DNA from: Corylus avellana
Lineage: Eukaryota > Streptophyta > Magnoliopsida > Fagales > Betulaceae
NCBI RefSeq assembly: GCF_901000735.1
Contig: NC_081545.1
Span: forward strand, 30,303,968-30,367,967
DNA length: 64,000 bases
Direction: 5' to 3'
The first letter of the stretch is position 1, and every line of letters starts with the position of its first letter. Positions 24,301-37,204 of the stretch are shown piece by piece. The notes beneath the pieces were generated by a model. It was given only the letters and a program-made list of their open reading frames with translations, searched no databases and was not told the DNA's origin. Position numbers and translations under genes: made by a program.

Positions 24301-25776
24301 TGACATTTTTCCTTTTATTTTTGCCAGACAGGGGGCTACACTGAGGACATGATTCCAACTGTGGGTATCTTTTCCTTGAACAAATTCTGGATTAAGTTTT
24401 TTATTATATTTGCTATATATCTTACAAAATGGTTATTAATACTATGAAACCAGGTTGGATTCAATATGCGAAAAGTTACGAAGGGGAATGTAACAATCAA
24501 GCTTTGGGACCTTGGAGGTCAAAGGAGGTTCCGTACAATGTGGGAGCGTTACTGCCGCGGTGTTTCTGCAATTCTGTAATGCCTCCAGTCATTAACCTTC
24601 TCTCTTTGTTGTATCGAAGTATCTTTCTTTTGTTTTTATTACCCATTAGAATGCCACTTGCTTTTGGTGACATTAACAAATGTCTATCATTGTGCAAGAA
24701 CAGTATTCTTGACCCTAGGAAACTAAGCCTGACTCAAAACATGACCTATAACTGATAATCTGTATATATCATATTTTTACTACCTTTAGAAGCACACTGA
24801 AACTTGAAAGATTGTTTACATGTTTACATCGAAACAATTGAACATTGAACTTTAAAGATTGTTTAAACTCATACAGCATTTAACCAAACTCCTTACTTGT
24901 TTCTATTGTTTACATCGAAACAATTGAAAATTGAAACTTGAAAGATGCATTAGATATTTTAGAAGATGGATGGGGTTGACAAAAGCTGGAATCTTACAGA
25001 AACTATTCCAAATCCAAATGGTTGCAAGTTATCTATTTCATTAAGAGTGATGCTATTTCGTAAACTGCTATATAACTACTATACAACTTGATAATGTGGC
25101 AGTGAAAATTAGTCTTTGAATCAGCACTTGTAAAAATAAAAGGAGAGAACAATGACTGATTTTCATTGCTACATTATTCTAGGTGTATGACAATCGCATA
25201 ACAGCCTACTATATAGCATTACTCTTTTATTTACTAAAGAGAGCATTGGCAGATGCTGCATAATTTTGGGTGTGATAGCCTCAATTTGTCTGATTAAGTC
25301 AATTTAAATATTTGATTCAACCATAATTTCTTCTTTGTCTTTGTTTATGATGCAAAGGCAGGTATGTAGTTGATGCTGCTGATAGAGATAGTGTTCCCAT
25401 ATCTCGAAGTGAGCTACATGACCTCTTGATGAAACCTTCCTTAAGTGGAATTCCTTTGCTTGTTCTTGCAAACAAAATTGACAAGTCAGAAGCTCTTTCC
25501 CAGCAAGCAATGGTGGATCAGCTGTAAGTTCAGGAATCTTTACAAGAAGTTGTTACCTCAGTCATTTTATTCATGAATTATATTGATGGTGAATTTTGTC
25601 TCTAGTTCTCGTTCATATGCGGTTTAGAAATTTTAATGCTTCTGTTGGGTGGTTTCAGAGGCCTTGAATCAATTAAAGACAGAGAGGTCTGCTGCTATAT
25701 GATCTCGTGCAAGGATTCCATAAACATAGATGTTGTCATTGATTGGCTTATCAAGCACTCAAAAACAGCAAAATGA
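21355..25776 (+). CDS. ARL8: ARL8-type small GTPase
   Basis: Arf-like GTPase of endomembranes (lysosome/vacuole in other eukaryotes; in plants also known as a TOM1 partner supporting tobamovirus replication). Six exons join in frame: 21355-21392, 24165-24246, 24328-24360, 24454-24575, 25362-25523 and 25659-25776, giving 184 residues, the normal length. The start [20 protein letters not shown] is the ARL8 signature helix. P-loop GLQNAGKTS is at 26-34, switch I Thr at 51, WDLGGQ at 69-74, NKID at 129-132 and SCK at 162-164. The order of exons and the split codons (AG|C, CT|G, CT|A) give no frame problems. The first intron is 2.8 kb and intron 4 holds a MITE. The sequence resembles Arabidopsis At5g67560 and At5g37680. 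An intact, probably housekeeping gene. Confidence 0.95.
25045..25224. repeat. Mutator-like MITE in ARL8 intron 4
   Basis: Ends GAGTGATGCTATTTCGTA and (inwards) GAGTAATGCTATATAGTA form inverted repeats. Flanks TTTCATTAA (25036-25044) and TTTTATTTA (25225-25233) agree at 7 of 9 bases. It lies well inside the intron and does not touch splice sites. Confidence 0.75.
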
Positions 25777-28617
25777 TGCATGGGTTGACTTTCTTTGGTA
25801 CTTGGATGAAGAACGATCAAGGTCCATGAAGCAAATTTCGTGATAAAAAAACCCTTCCTGGTTGAGTCCCTCCTCCCTCATTTGGTTTTAGCTGTGCCCC
25901 AAATAAGTGCTTTGTACATACTTAGACAATTGAAGCCAGTCTTACATGCATTATCTGTTTTCCTTTTATATTTGAATTGTTCCTTTCCAAATGTTTTTGA
26001 ATTTTGCAGAGGATATAGATAGTGCCACTAACTTCATCAGCTGATGTTTGGATTTTTTTTTTTTTTTTTTTTTTTTTGTAATTCACTTTTATCAAATACT
26101 TTCCTCCCAGCTCCAATTACCACATTGGCTTATGATGACCAGTATCATAAAATGAGGTACATTTTGATTTACTGATTTCCCTGTTATTGCTGCACATGAA
26201 TTGTTTACTGGCAGATTTGAGCATTGATGCTCTTAAATGGAAAGTCCAATGGGTATTGAATAGCATTGCTGCATTTTGCATATAGCCTTTGAAATGAGTC
26301 TGTGTTTCTTTTTTTTGATAACCGGGATATTCGGGGCTTCGCCCCAACTAGATCCCCGGGAAACCGTGCAAAGAGTCCATCACGTTTCTAACAGTATTAA
26401 CATGTATGAACAAGTTAGCCACCATCATTTAATAACGTTTGGATCTGATCTTTAAGAACTCAACAATCTTCTGTAATTAGACTTGCACTAGAAAACACAG
26501 TTCAATCAGGTCAAGTGGAAAACAAATAATTTCTTTCTGAGATAATTTTGCATCCCAGTTGTTGACCTGCAGAATGCAGGAATTGCTGCGTTTGATATAT
26601 CAAAGCAAAATAGAACTTATGGAGTGGGGTTTTTACATGAATTTCCAGGGAAAGATTGTCAAAATACTATGAAAAGTAATGCCCTTCTAATACCATATTT
26701 CTCTGAATTTCTCGAGGATATCATGAGCGTGGGAGTACTGAATAAAACTTGAGCTTTTTACGGGACTTTAATGGCATCAGATCTTTTTATGATTTGATGA
26801 AATGCTACAAATCAACTCTTGGATCACTGGGCTGGTTATAAAAGAGTTTGATCATTGCTATTTTATAGAGGAATGAAACATATAAAAAATAAATAAACAA
26901 ATCAGAATCTCTACTTTTTATAAAGATAACTTTTTGTACGTTATAATATATTCTTTACTTTTGACTAAAGCAAAGCTCTTTAATCACCGTTACTTACTTC
27001 ACTTTGGAATAAAATAAAGTTCTTTTACTATTATTAGCAAGCAGATTCTTTGCTTTTTACAAAATAGTTTACCAAGCTTTTCGCATATATGATGTCGTCA
27101 TTCCAACTGGTCAATAAGAATGTGATGTTTTATGTTGTCTAGTTAAGGTGTTGAGATAGGACTTTGACTATCATTAAGATGACCTAGGGTTTCTATGCCA
27201 TCTATATTAATAAAGACAAATCATTATGGCAAGTCAATATTTGTTTATTGCTGCCCAGTCTTCAAGCAAATCTTTAATTTTTCTGATTTGATATGCCCTC
27301 CTCATAAATTAATTGGAATTTCAGTAACAAACAATCTATTACCGTACACTTGTTGATGGTTAATTCTCTAATTTCCTTTACTTTGTCGAACAAAATAATA
27401 GAACTTTGCACTCGATAATTTGTTTCTTATACAAATGCAAGGTCTAAAGAATAACCATTCTTTTTTCAGAGAATTATTCTTCATCTATTTCTTTTAAGTA
27501 CAAGATCTGATAAGGTTGGAAGAATTTATCAAGGGTCATAATTTGCACATATTTCGTTCTCAACCCATCATCAATATGAGCTCTAAGTTTCCTTCATAAC
27601 AATTGACTTTGAAAAGTTCCAACATTATAATGTGTTTGGTCAAGGTAGATGAACAGGACTTTTTTTCTTTTTTTTTTTTAAATAACGAAAAGTAAAAGAA
27701 GTAGAAACCCTTTGTTAAGTATAAATGAACTTTTAGGAAAGAAGATGCATTCCAATTCAATCGGCACATAAAGACGGAGTTTCTGAGACCTACCTATCCC
27801 AAATAGGCAGAACTCGTACTTTAGGCTGCTTAGAGCATGTGAGTTCTGCAACTTCTTTTTTTGTATGTTATCTGAATTACAATTCAATTCAAACACATCA
27901 ATTTTAAATAATAATTTGATTCTACCGGGCTAATGTGGCGGTGTCATCAATTTGATAATAATTTTAAAAAATCCTTGATTAAGAGAAGTTCGTCCATCAT
28001 CTTCTGTGTTGATCATATATGACTCAATAAGAAAATGCGATTTATACGCCATTGTGACGAGGGAGATCTTATTGGCGAGGTTTGTTGAGGACATGCATAA
28101 AACGTGGCGGCCACTATTCCACATACAGCTGTGCAACCGGCCGCTCAGTCAATATTGACATAAAATAATTTATAAAGTATTGGCTAAATCATAGTTAAGT
28201 CGATTAAAACAGAAAATTCATAGTATACACCAAAAATGCATAGGTTTTTATGTTGTTTTGGTTACAGGTGGAAGAAGCAGAGAACATATACCTTTAAATG
28301 CCTAGAAAAATGACAGGTTCTCATGGTCCAATTACGATTAGGATCCACTCCTCTGTGACACTATTTTACTATTATGATTTTATTTTCTTGGATCTAACCG
28401 TGCATATAGTGTCGTATCATTTATTTATTTTTAAATAATATGACAACATAAACACTATGTAGTAATAGTAATATATATACCATTAATTTTACTATATTTA
28501 ATATTGACCATAAAATAATTCATGAAGAGAATCCTATTCCCATGTGATTAGTCAATTTTCGTGCAATCCCCCATAGTGCACATGATAACAAGGTCACTTG
28601 CTTTGAAATTAAACAAA
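25777..28617. other. ARL8 3' region and intergenic, no gene
   Basis: The first few hundred bases are probably the ARL8 3' UTR. A T25+ tract is at 26048-26078. A short patch near 26310-26370 (GGGGCTTCGCCCC) is a small GC hairpin of unknown origin. The remaining frames are short and unrecognised, including one on minus at 27930-28136. Confidence 0.5.
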
Positions 28618-28950
28618 GAGTAATGTTACTTCTTATACTCATTTCATATTAGTTGATAAAATAGTGATTTTTAGCACACCGGCGTGCTTGAACAGTAAGC
28701 ACGCCGGTGTTAAAATATTATTATTATTTTTTTTTTTTACTGTTCAAATATTATTTTAATAATATTTTAACAACGGCGTGCTTACTGTTCAAGCACGTCG
28801 GTGTGCTAAAAATCACTATTCTAATTGATATGATATGTTTTAAGTAGTTTTTTTTTTTTTTTTTTTTGTATTTTGTATATGGCTGAAATGAAAAGACAAT
28901 TAGAATATATCATATCAACCATTGTAAAATGAGTGTTGAGAGTATCCTTA
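28618..28950. repeat. Degraded outer MITE carrying a nested hairpin element
   Basis: The left end (TAATGTTACTTCTTATACTC, then ATTTCATATTAGTTGATA) pairs imperfectly with the right end, which read inwards gives GGATACTCTCAACACTCATT, then TTACAATGGTTGATATGATA. Between them sits the younger, better-preserved element at 28659-28821. Confidence 0.5.
28659..28821. repeat. Palindromic MITE with cruciform arms, 9-bp TSD
   Basis: The ends AATAGTGATTTTTAGCACAC and its reverse complement bound a 163-bp palindrome. Each arm carries a second, smaller palindrome: CGGCGTGCTTGAACAG faces TAAGCACGCCG within one arm, and the same unit is mirrored in the other arm. Flanks TAGTTGATA (28650-28658) and TAATTGATA (28822-28830) agree at 8 of 9 bases, which points to a Mutator-type insertion. 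Confidence 0.75.
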
Positions 28951-29719
28951 ATTAAATGAATAATTTACTACACAACATGGCCACCTTGGTTGGACCTTGA
29001 GGATCGAAGGGGACCATTCTTTAAGCACATTTAAGGGAATTTATTTCTTTCTTTCTTGTGGAAAAATAATCATAATAATCAAAAGAGACATGCTATGGGA
29101 CTCAAAATATCTAATAATAATTTTGAAAAGTAAAAGAATGAGAGAAGAACCATAGAAAATAATAATAATAATTTCTATGATAAAGAGACCATTTTGTGAA
29201 TGTTCTAAAGTGTGACTCGTAACCAAACATTCTTAAAGCATGTTTAAGGCATTTCTTCTCCCGATTTCACTTTCTATCGAACGAAATAGACGATGAATAA
29301 ATGTTAGATTTATGTTCCTTCCGGGAATATAATCATAATAATCACAATATCATTTTCTGAAATGTTTTCAAATAGTGACATCTAACCTAACATTTTAATA
29401 CCGTTGGAAGTATCATGATATCTAACTTCAATTTCTCTCCTCTTGCCTTTCAAACTAACCTAACAACTCAGTTTCAACAAATTATAGTTGTACCGGAAGC
29501 AAAAGCAACAATAAGGTTAAAATAGGAGGATAATTATCTTGGAATATGAGTAAAGTGTTACCGGGAATATAAGAAGTTAGAATAGAATGATGATTTTTAT
29601 TAAATTTTTTTTAGGATTATTTTATCATTAGGGAATAACTATTATTTTTTATAGAGAAATAGCTAGTAGACATTTTAAGAAAATAACTATTCCTTAAGAA
29701 TAATTATTCCTAATGACCA
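28951..29719. other. Intergenic, no gene seen
   Basis: AT-rich with ATA/ATT triplet runs near 29160. No domain-bearing frame. Confidence 0.5.
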
Positions 29720-29885
29720 ATGATGGATCCAGGAGGGACCGGGAGTGGCCCTGGTCCACCACCAAATCATAAGAAAAAAAAAATTTAGGCAAAAAGAAAA
29801 TTAATATTTTTTTTGTCTATTAGTCCCTCCCAAAATATTTTTGGCCCTTGATCCCTCCCCAAATTGAAACCTGGGTCGGTCCCTG
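29720..29885. repeat. Small insertion bounded by a 10-bp direct repeat
   Basis: CTAATGACCA stands on both sides (29710-29719 and 29886-29895). The insert is GC-richer than its surroundings at both ends (GGATCCAGGAGGGACCGGGA ; CCTGGGTCGGTCCCTG), and these ends are weakly inverted relative to one another. The long direct repeat fits a transposon insertion (hAT 8 bp or Mutator 9-10 bp). The family is uncertain. Confidence 0.55.
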
Positions 29886-29895
29886 CTAATGACCA

Positions 29896-30762
29896 TGCCC
29901 GACCAAACTATAAAATAACTATTCCGTTCCGATATCTAATCCTACGTATACGGTATACCAAATATAACCTACATAAATTATAAAATTGTGAGTATGATTG
30001 TGGATCGGTCCGGCACAAAATAACTTTCATTCACAGCAAGGGAAACATGTGAATTCCTAAAATATAAACAGCAATATAATATAAAATAAAATATAGCTGC
30101 AAAAGAAAAGCCTCTACTGTGAAAGATATTAAAGGAGAAAGAAAAGCATGGTCAGTTCACAAAGAAAGGATGAACCCCAATAATATTATGACAGTCAAAG
30201 CACCAATTAGTAATGAAAGCACCGGATTAAGCGTGCTGAAATGGGGCACGAGTGAGAGATCGATGTTCTCTGCTAATCCTTTTTCCTCTTTTGCGTAAGG
30301 CATTTAGCCTCTTTTTTTCTTTTTCTTTTTCTTTTTCTTTTCCCCTTTGACTCCCATTTAAACGGATTGCATCTACTAATAACAAATGCTCACCAGAAAG
30401 AAAATTTCCTACTTATTACAAAGAGAAAAGAAAATTTTCCTAAGATTTTGAAAGGGGTTTCCCGTTGTAATTAATCAGTTTGTTGGGTAATATCGGGTCC
30501 CAATTCCTAGCATTGAGAAAGCAAGACTCGGTAAACGATTCCAAATCAAACCATCAAATGGTTCAAGATCCACTGCCTTGCGTCTCCAACATCTCAACTT
30601 CATAAAAACATCGAGAAAGCAAGAGTTGGTGAACAAGTCCAATTCAAACCATAAAACGGTTTAACGACATTTGCATATTACCAAATAGGGTTGTATTATT
30701 TGCCATACCCCCCATCCTACCCTCATCTCATTTGGGTGACGTGGCAGTGCCCATTTCTTTAT
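29896..30762. other. Intergenic, no gene seen
   Basis: Contains a CTTTTT-rich pyrimidine stretch near 30308-30346 and an imperfect direct repeat: AGCATTGAGAAAGCAAGACT (30509-30528) and a similar ATCGAGAAAGCAAGAGTTGG near 30609. No gene. Confidence 0.45.
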
Positions 30763-30943
30763 GAGAAATGCTTGGCTTCACTAAAAAGTCAATCTTTTGA
30801 CAATTTTAATCCAAGGTGGCATGACATATTTTAAAATTAATAGATTTTAAACAATTAATTAATAGATTTCTGGAAAATGGGTTATGCCACCTAAAATTAA
30901 AATGGTCAAAAGATGGACTTTTTAATGAAGCTAAGCATTTCTC
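30763..30943. repeat. Mutator-like MITE, GAGAAATGCTT ends, 9-bp TSD
   Basis: Arms of about 70 bp: GAGAAATGCTTGGCTTCACT on the left and, inwards from the right, GAGAAATGCTTAGCTTCATT. Flanks TTTCTTTAT (30754-30762) and TTTCTTTCT (30944-30952) agree at 8 of 9 bases. Confidence 0.78.
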
Positions 30944-31790
30944 TTTCTTTCTCCTACCACATTAGCCTAGTGAAATAAGAGTATGACAAATATAATTTTT
31001 CTACGAAAATTTTGTGTTAGACAGAAGGGATTAAGCTTTTAAGAGAGAGAGAGAGAGAGAGAGAGATTGCAGTAAAATTGCAAATTTTGAAATGCAACTG
31101 AAGCTTCTTGTTAGAACAATCTTTTCAAAGGGTTTCACGCATGTTGATTAACAAACATGTATTTTGTAATTAATGGAAAATAATTGTCATGGTCGTCTAG
31201 TTCTAGCAGTCTGATTGAGCACTTATTTTAGGTATCATGTGCCAAGTTCGCCATCAAGGGACCACATTGCACTTATTATTCATTTTCTCTTTTATTATTC
31301 TTCTATCTTTTTACTTTTTAAAATTACTATTAGATTAGTGAAGCCATATGGGTCATACACATCAACCCCACATATTAGATCTGTGGGGCCAATGTGTAGA
31401 TACATTTAATTTTGAAAACTTTCCAATAATAACATCTCAACTTAGGAACCAGATAAAGCCAACAATCGTGTTACGAGGAAGCAACTCAAACATCTCAATC
31501 TAACTGCAGCACTGTACCCAAATAGAGCAATGTAACAGTTGTTCACAATCCTCACTAAACCAGATGAAAATAATAAGATTGAAATTCCCCCAAGAAATGA
31601 AATGTATAAACGAAGGGGGATAAAGAAAGCTCGTACTATGCAAATGGGGTAAAGGCAAAGAGATTAAAGAACAAGGAAGAGATAAGGGACAACGCGGAGT
31701 TGATTCTTGTACAAGAAAACCCACGAATAAACAAACAAATAAAGCACTAAATTTCGTGTGATGGAAGATTGCTGATCTTCTTCTTTAATA
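30944..31790. other. Intergenic and 3' side of the LRR kinase gene
   Basis: A (GA)n run lies at 31042-31066. The last few hundred bases are probably 3' UTR of the kinase gene that ends at 31791 on the minus strand. Confidence 0.5.
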
Positions 31791-34547
31791 CTATGCTGAA
31801 GATGGCGGTGCACCTTCAACCGAGTAAAGCTGTGCTGAAGATGGCTGTGACAGCCCGTGATCATCTTGATCACTAAACAAAACACGATCTGCGTCTAGTT
31901 CTCGCTGCGAGCTAGATCGACAGAGATCCTCGATTCGGCTTGTCACCTCTGCCATTGAAGGACGCTTATCAGGGTACTGAGCTGTACATTCAAGAGCTAT
32001 TTGTAGGAGCTGAACCATCTCCTCCTCAACACTTTGGTACCTGAGAAGCTCAATGTCAAACACCTCAGAAGTCCACTCCTCTCGGACAACAGACTGGACC
32101 CATCTGGGGAGGTCTACGCCATCCTCATTTAGCAAAGCATGAGTGGGAGGCTTCCCTGTAAGCAACTCCAGAATTAGTACACCAAAGCTGTAAACATCTG
32201 CTTTTTGGGATACTTTGCGAGCGTCTGTGACTTCTGGGGCACGGTAGCCATCAATGCGGTTGGGAGTAAAGGTGGGGAGCGCAAGACGGGCAAGGCCGAA
32301 GTCCGAGACACGAGCTTCGTAGGATTCGGTGAGGAGGATGTTTGATGACTTGATGTTACCATGGGAGATTGTCGGGCCATGGGAGTGTAGGAATGCAATC
32401 GCGTGGGCAGCTCCAAGAGCAATGCCAGACCTGGTTTCCCAATTCAATGGAGTCCTCACAGACCCTCTGCTTCCTGCAATGAAATAATGGGGAAACAAAC
32501 GAGATTAAAGGCAGTAAACCAGGCAAAATCCAGCATTGGAGGAAACAGAAACACAAAGCAAACTCAATTCAATTGTGTATACACAGCAAAATGAACCAAA
32601 GTCAGCAAAGTTTGAACTCAAAGCAAGCACAACACTACATGAAAGAATAGTGTGTATGCACAATTGCAGCTGCATACAGGCACAAAACCATTTCCTCAGG
32701 TCATTTCAAAAGAATGCTAACTATCCATACATGAAAATTTGAAGTTCAGAACATTGATAATCCAACCAAAGTACTGTATGTCTGCATCTTTTCATAGAAA
32801 TAGTAAAGTTGACCAACTAGCAAGTATGATGTGGGTTTCCAACAAATTACAAACTATAAAGTGTACATGGTAAATGATTTGGGAATTGTCTCTAATAGGT
32901 TTGATTGTCTAGAACTCATGATTAACATAACATTTCATCACGAACACAGATACCATCAATTTCTCACAAATTAATCCAAGGTCAGTTTTGGAGATGCATA
33001 ACAAAAACATTGGAGGAGATATAATATAATGAGAACTGCGGATAATCATTAGCCAAGTAAAATAACGATGGCATATTGCAGAGACATGATGATAGGAAAA
33101 CAGGAATGCAAGCATACCCACATAAAAAGAAAATAGTAATAATAATAATAAGTCTACAGTGATAGGAAGTAATGTCCCTAAAGAGTTAGCACAAGAGAAA
33201 CATAATCAAACCCACAAGCATCAAATTGGCCAAAAAGGGAAGAAACCAAATTATAACAACGAAATGCTCACCATGCAAAAGTGCAGATAAGCTTCCCAAG
33301 GGTAAGCAATTATAAACAAGAAGTCTCTCCTCCTTGCTGTAATAATACGCCCTTAGTGGGACCAAATTGACATGAACGGTCCTCCCAATCTCGTCGATCC
33401 TTTCCCTGAATTCCTTCTCCGACACAGTCACTTCCTTCAACCTCTTCACCACCACAGCCATCCCTGACTCCAAAGTGGCCTTATAAGACGTTCCAAACGT
33501 CCCCTTCCCGAGTACCTCCGCGGATGCTCTCAACAAATCCTCCAAATCAAACATCGTCCCGACATTCCCAAAGAACACCAAACTCTTACTTCCACCCCCC
33601 CTCACACTCCCTTTCGAATACTCAGCACTCGCACTCGTACTCTCGCTCTCCACCAAAGACTTCTCCCTCGGAATCTCAGCCTCGCCGCGCTTAGCCGCCG
33701 CCAAATCCTTGGAATCCGATTTCCCACCACTCCTCCTCTGACACAAAAAGATTAAAACAACCACAATGAGCGCGAAACCAACAAACGACCCGATCACAAT
33801 CCCGGCAATCGCTCCACCGGACAACTTGCTCTTGCTCTTGCTCTTGCTCCCACTCCCACTCCCACTCCCAGGGCAGGCCGGCAATGGGTTTCCACAAAGC
33901 GAATTGCCTTCAAAAGCGCTGGCGGGCTGAGTCGAAAGCTGTTCCGGCACCGGCCCAGTTAACCGATTGAAAGAAACATTGAACTGGACCAGAGTTCGGA
34001 TATCAATATCAGGAATCGACCCAGTGAGATTGTTACTCTCCAGAAACAGAATACCCAACCTGGTCAGATTGTTAATCCGAGGCGAAATGTCCCCGGAAAA
34101 GTTATTGTTAGCGAGAATCAGCCGCTCCAGGCTCTGCATATCGTACATGAACCCCGGGATTTCACCGGAGAATAAATTATTCTGCAAAAACAGGTTCTGG
34201 AGGAGAGCGAGGTTGACGAAGTCAACGGGTATGGGCCCGGATAGCGCGTTGGCGCGGAGCGAGAGCGTGGTGAGTTGGGTCAGGTTCCCAATCCCCAGAG
34301 GCAGCTGCCCCACTAGGCCAGTCCCGGGGAGGCGCAGCTCGGTGACCCGCTCCTTCTGGCACGTGACGCCGGTCCACGAGCACGGATTCGTGTCGGTGAT
34401 GTTCCAGAGCAGCAAGCGTCCTTTAACGACGCCACGGAGCGCCAGCAGAGCCGCCCTGTCGGACGCCAGATCTAACGCTCCGCCGGTAGAAACACTGAAA
34501 CAGATTGACAAAACAAACAGAAGTTGCAGTACTTGCAGCCCCTCCAT
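31791..34547 (-). CDS. LRR receptor-like kinase, RLK902/RKL1 type
   Basis: Plasma-membrane receptor-like kinase. Exons 34547-33272 and 32473-31791 join in frame (GCATG|gtgagc ... ttgcag|GAAGC), giving 652 residues, close to Arabidopsis RKL1 and RLK902. The start MEGLQVLQLL leads straight into a signal peptide; an upstream in-frame Met exists but would bury it. Then come the LRR N-terminal cap with a CSWTGVTC motif, about five LRRs, a Gly/Ser/Lys-rich linker, one membrane helix (AGIVIGSFVGFALIVVVLIF) and the kinase domain. The glycine loop GKGTFGTSYKA, VKRL lysine and DFG are present, but the catalytic loop reads HGN instead of HRD, as is usual in this subfamily, so catalytic activity may be weak or absent. 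RLK902 acts in Arabidopsis immunity. The function here is inferred from family only. The gene looks intact. Confidence 0.94.
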
Positions 34548-37074
34548 TGTTGTGGGGCAAAGGAAAAGGGAAAAAATACACACACAGTCCCGTCCCAACA
34601 CTGTCTCAGAATTCTTACAATGAGAGGGAGACAAGGGTGGCCAGGTAGTTGAGGAGTTGTTTTTTTTTTTTGTAATAAACCCTCGGAAACCAAAGCGAGG
34701 GTTAAAAACCTCGTGTGAGAGTTGGCCAAGTCGTTGCCTTGTCTTTTTCTTGTTTTTTAATTTTTGTGTACCTTTTTGACGAGCAAAATGGACAGTGGCT
34801 GACTCTGATTAGTAGGAGATCGAGGAAGCTTCTTCCACGCGGAGCTTACAAACACTTCATCAAATCGGATTTGGGATCCCCACCGAAAATAAATATCAAA
34901 AGAAAATAAAATAATAATGGGGTTTGGGGCTTCGCTGGGTCTGTGAGTTGTGAGCGGCGCTGTATATATATATATAATCATTTTTCTTGTATTCATTGCT
35001 TCAGCTGCAAGCTGGAGCCTCTGTAAATTCTGCTTGCAAAATTGTTTTGCGTTGGGACGGACGGCTCCTCTCTTGTCAAATAAGGAAACAGTCATTACCC
35101 CATTACCAATGATATTTAGCACCTTCACTAAGTAAGAGTATACGTGCAAGTTTACAGTAACAAATTGGATGAAAAGGATCAGTTGAAAAGATACAGAGGA
35201 GAGAAATGTTAAAGTTACCCAAAAAATAATACTAAAATAATGTAAAGTTTATTCATTAATACTCAAAGCATTATTTTCAATGAATAAATTTCATATCATC
35301 TTAAAAATCATCTCTTAATAAAAAATTTAATATTTCTAACATTTCTTAATAGCTAAATATAAGTGTCGGTACGATCGAAGTGGTCTCTAAGGAAGAGGGG
35401 TAATTCATATGATATATCTGGTGAATAAAATAGGAATATACTTCACCATTAGCTGTCAGTGGGTCATCCTCTTTATGCTACGTTTCAATGATAGGTAAGT
35501 ACTTCCGTACCGTTGGAGAGAAATGTTTCTTATTTCTTGGGAGTTGGGACTTGGTAATCCATGTGTCAAAAAAACAGTTGTACTACGGGCTTGTTTGGTA
35601 ATCATCTTTAAGGTTTTTTTTTTTTTTTTTTTTTAATAAAAATATAAAAGTTATATAGAGTGTTTTATATTTGATGTTGTTTGTAAATACTTTTGCTTTT
35701 ATGCTAAAAAAGAAAAAGTAAATTCAAAAAACATTATCAAACCATAAGTTAATATTGAATTGAACAAAAACATTTTTAAAGAATATGACAGTTTTTATTT
35801 CTAATTTTCAATAAATTAGTGTTAACTGTCTATATGATACTTACAACATCAACCACTAAATAATTAAATTTTATTGTTTAATGTTTTTATTATTAAAATA
35901 TTATATTACGTGAGTTTATAAAAAAAAAAAATAAATAAATAAAAAATTGTACTAAAAACTATAGTACCTTAACAACGTTTCTTTTATTTTCCATTGATAC
36001 CTTAACAGTCAATCGTGTAGTAGTACGGGGCAGAACCACGTTTGGTCCCATAAATTATTTTTTAAAAAAATGTACAAATTCTTTCAAAATTAACTTTTTA
36101 CCTTTTTAATTTTGTTCCCCTCCTTTCAAACTTAAAATTTTAGTTCCGCCCCGCCCTGGAAAGCTACACTATATACAATATGTTCTTTTTTAACTAATTA
36201 TAAACAGCTATGATCATAATAATTAACTTAATATACACAGTACTCAAAACAACCTCTCTCGACCAACTACAGAGAGAGCCAATGGGTAATTCCATTTTGT
36301 AATGTTTAGTGAGTGTAAGAAGCTCACTAATGATCATTTGGGAAATAATTTACTCACTTAATTTGAAAGTAATATTTTATAATTGGCTTTCATGAACTCG
36401 TCCGTTGAGCTAATCTTTTGGGTGAAACACAATTAGACTTTAGCACCGAAATTAAAGATAATGAGAGCAGAAACACCCCATGCAATAGGATTATTTCTAC
36501 TTCATTTGAAAGGGAAATAAGTCATTTTACGATTAAAATTTATTTTGCTGCATTTAACGGTTTACATGATACCATCTGACAAATATGATATCATATCATT
36601 TGTATAAGAATCGATAAATGTTCTTTAGTTTTTTCAATTAAAAGAAAAAAACAAATTATGAAAAAGTCGATTATTTTACTTTTTCCATCGATAGCAACAC
36701 ACACTTTAATAGGACTTTTTTCTTTTTCTTTTTCTAGCTTACTTTAATTGAATCTTTTGCTTTGAAAGGCTTGCTTCCCAATGTCATTGTTTAGGGATTT
36801 CAATGTATTGTCAGCAAAAAAAATGTTGTATGGAACAAGGTACAACATATTGTAAAATGTTGCTGGAAATGAGAGTCTCTTGCCGGCCTTCTTGTTGAAT
36901 ATGGATAAATACTTTTTTGGTATATATGCTGCTACAAGTAACAAAAACTTTGATGTTTCATCATTCGGACCAAGATTGAAATTTCTAAAGAAAAAAAATT
37001 AAAATGATAAGTTGAGAGTTTGAAATTCACATGCATAATAATTTATTTGGAATTATCTCTGATAATTGTTTGAT
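34548..37074. other. RLK promoter side and intergenic
   Basis: The first ~600 bp likely hold the kinase gene leader and promoter. A (TA)n run is at 34962-34976. A GGGCTTGTTTGGTAATCATC motif at 35587-35606 resembles a Tourist-type terminus, but no partner end is evident. No gene. Confidence 0.45.
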
Positions 37075-37204
37075 GAGTGATGATAGAGAGAACACAGGCG
37101 TGCATCTTTTAATATTATTATTTTTAATTATAATATTAAAATATATTATTTTAATATTAAAAACACGGGTGTGCATCACGCCCGTGTTCTCTCTATCATA
37201 ACTC
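37075..37204. repeat. Mutator-like MITE with perfect 9-bp TSD
   Basis: Ends GAGTGATGATAGAGAGAACA and (inwards) GAGTTATGATAGAGAGAACA. Exact flanking duplication TTGTTTGAT at 37066-37074 and 37205-37213. The interior is AT-rich palindromic sequence between GC-richer GTGCATC segments. Confidence 0.85.

Noticed and set aside
33967..34623. 218-codon plus-strand frame inside the LRR kinase gene
   Set aside because: Antisense shadow of the LRR exon, with low-complexity Arg/Ser-rich product and no homology.
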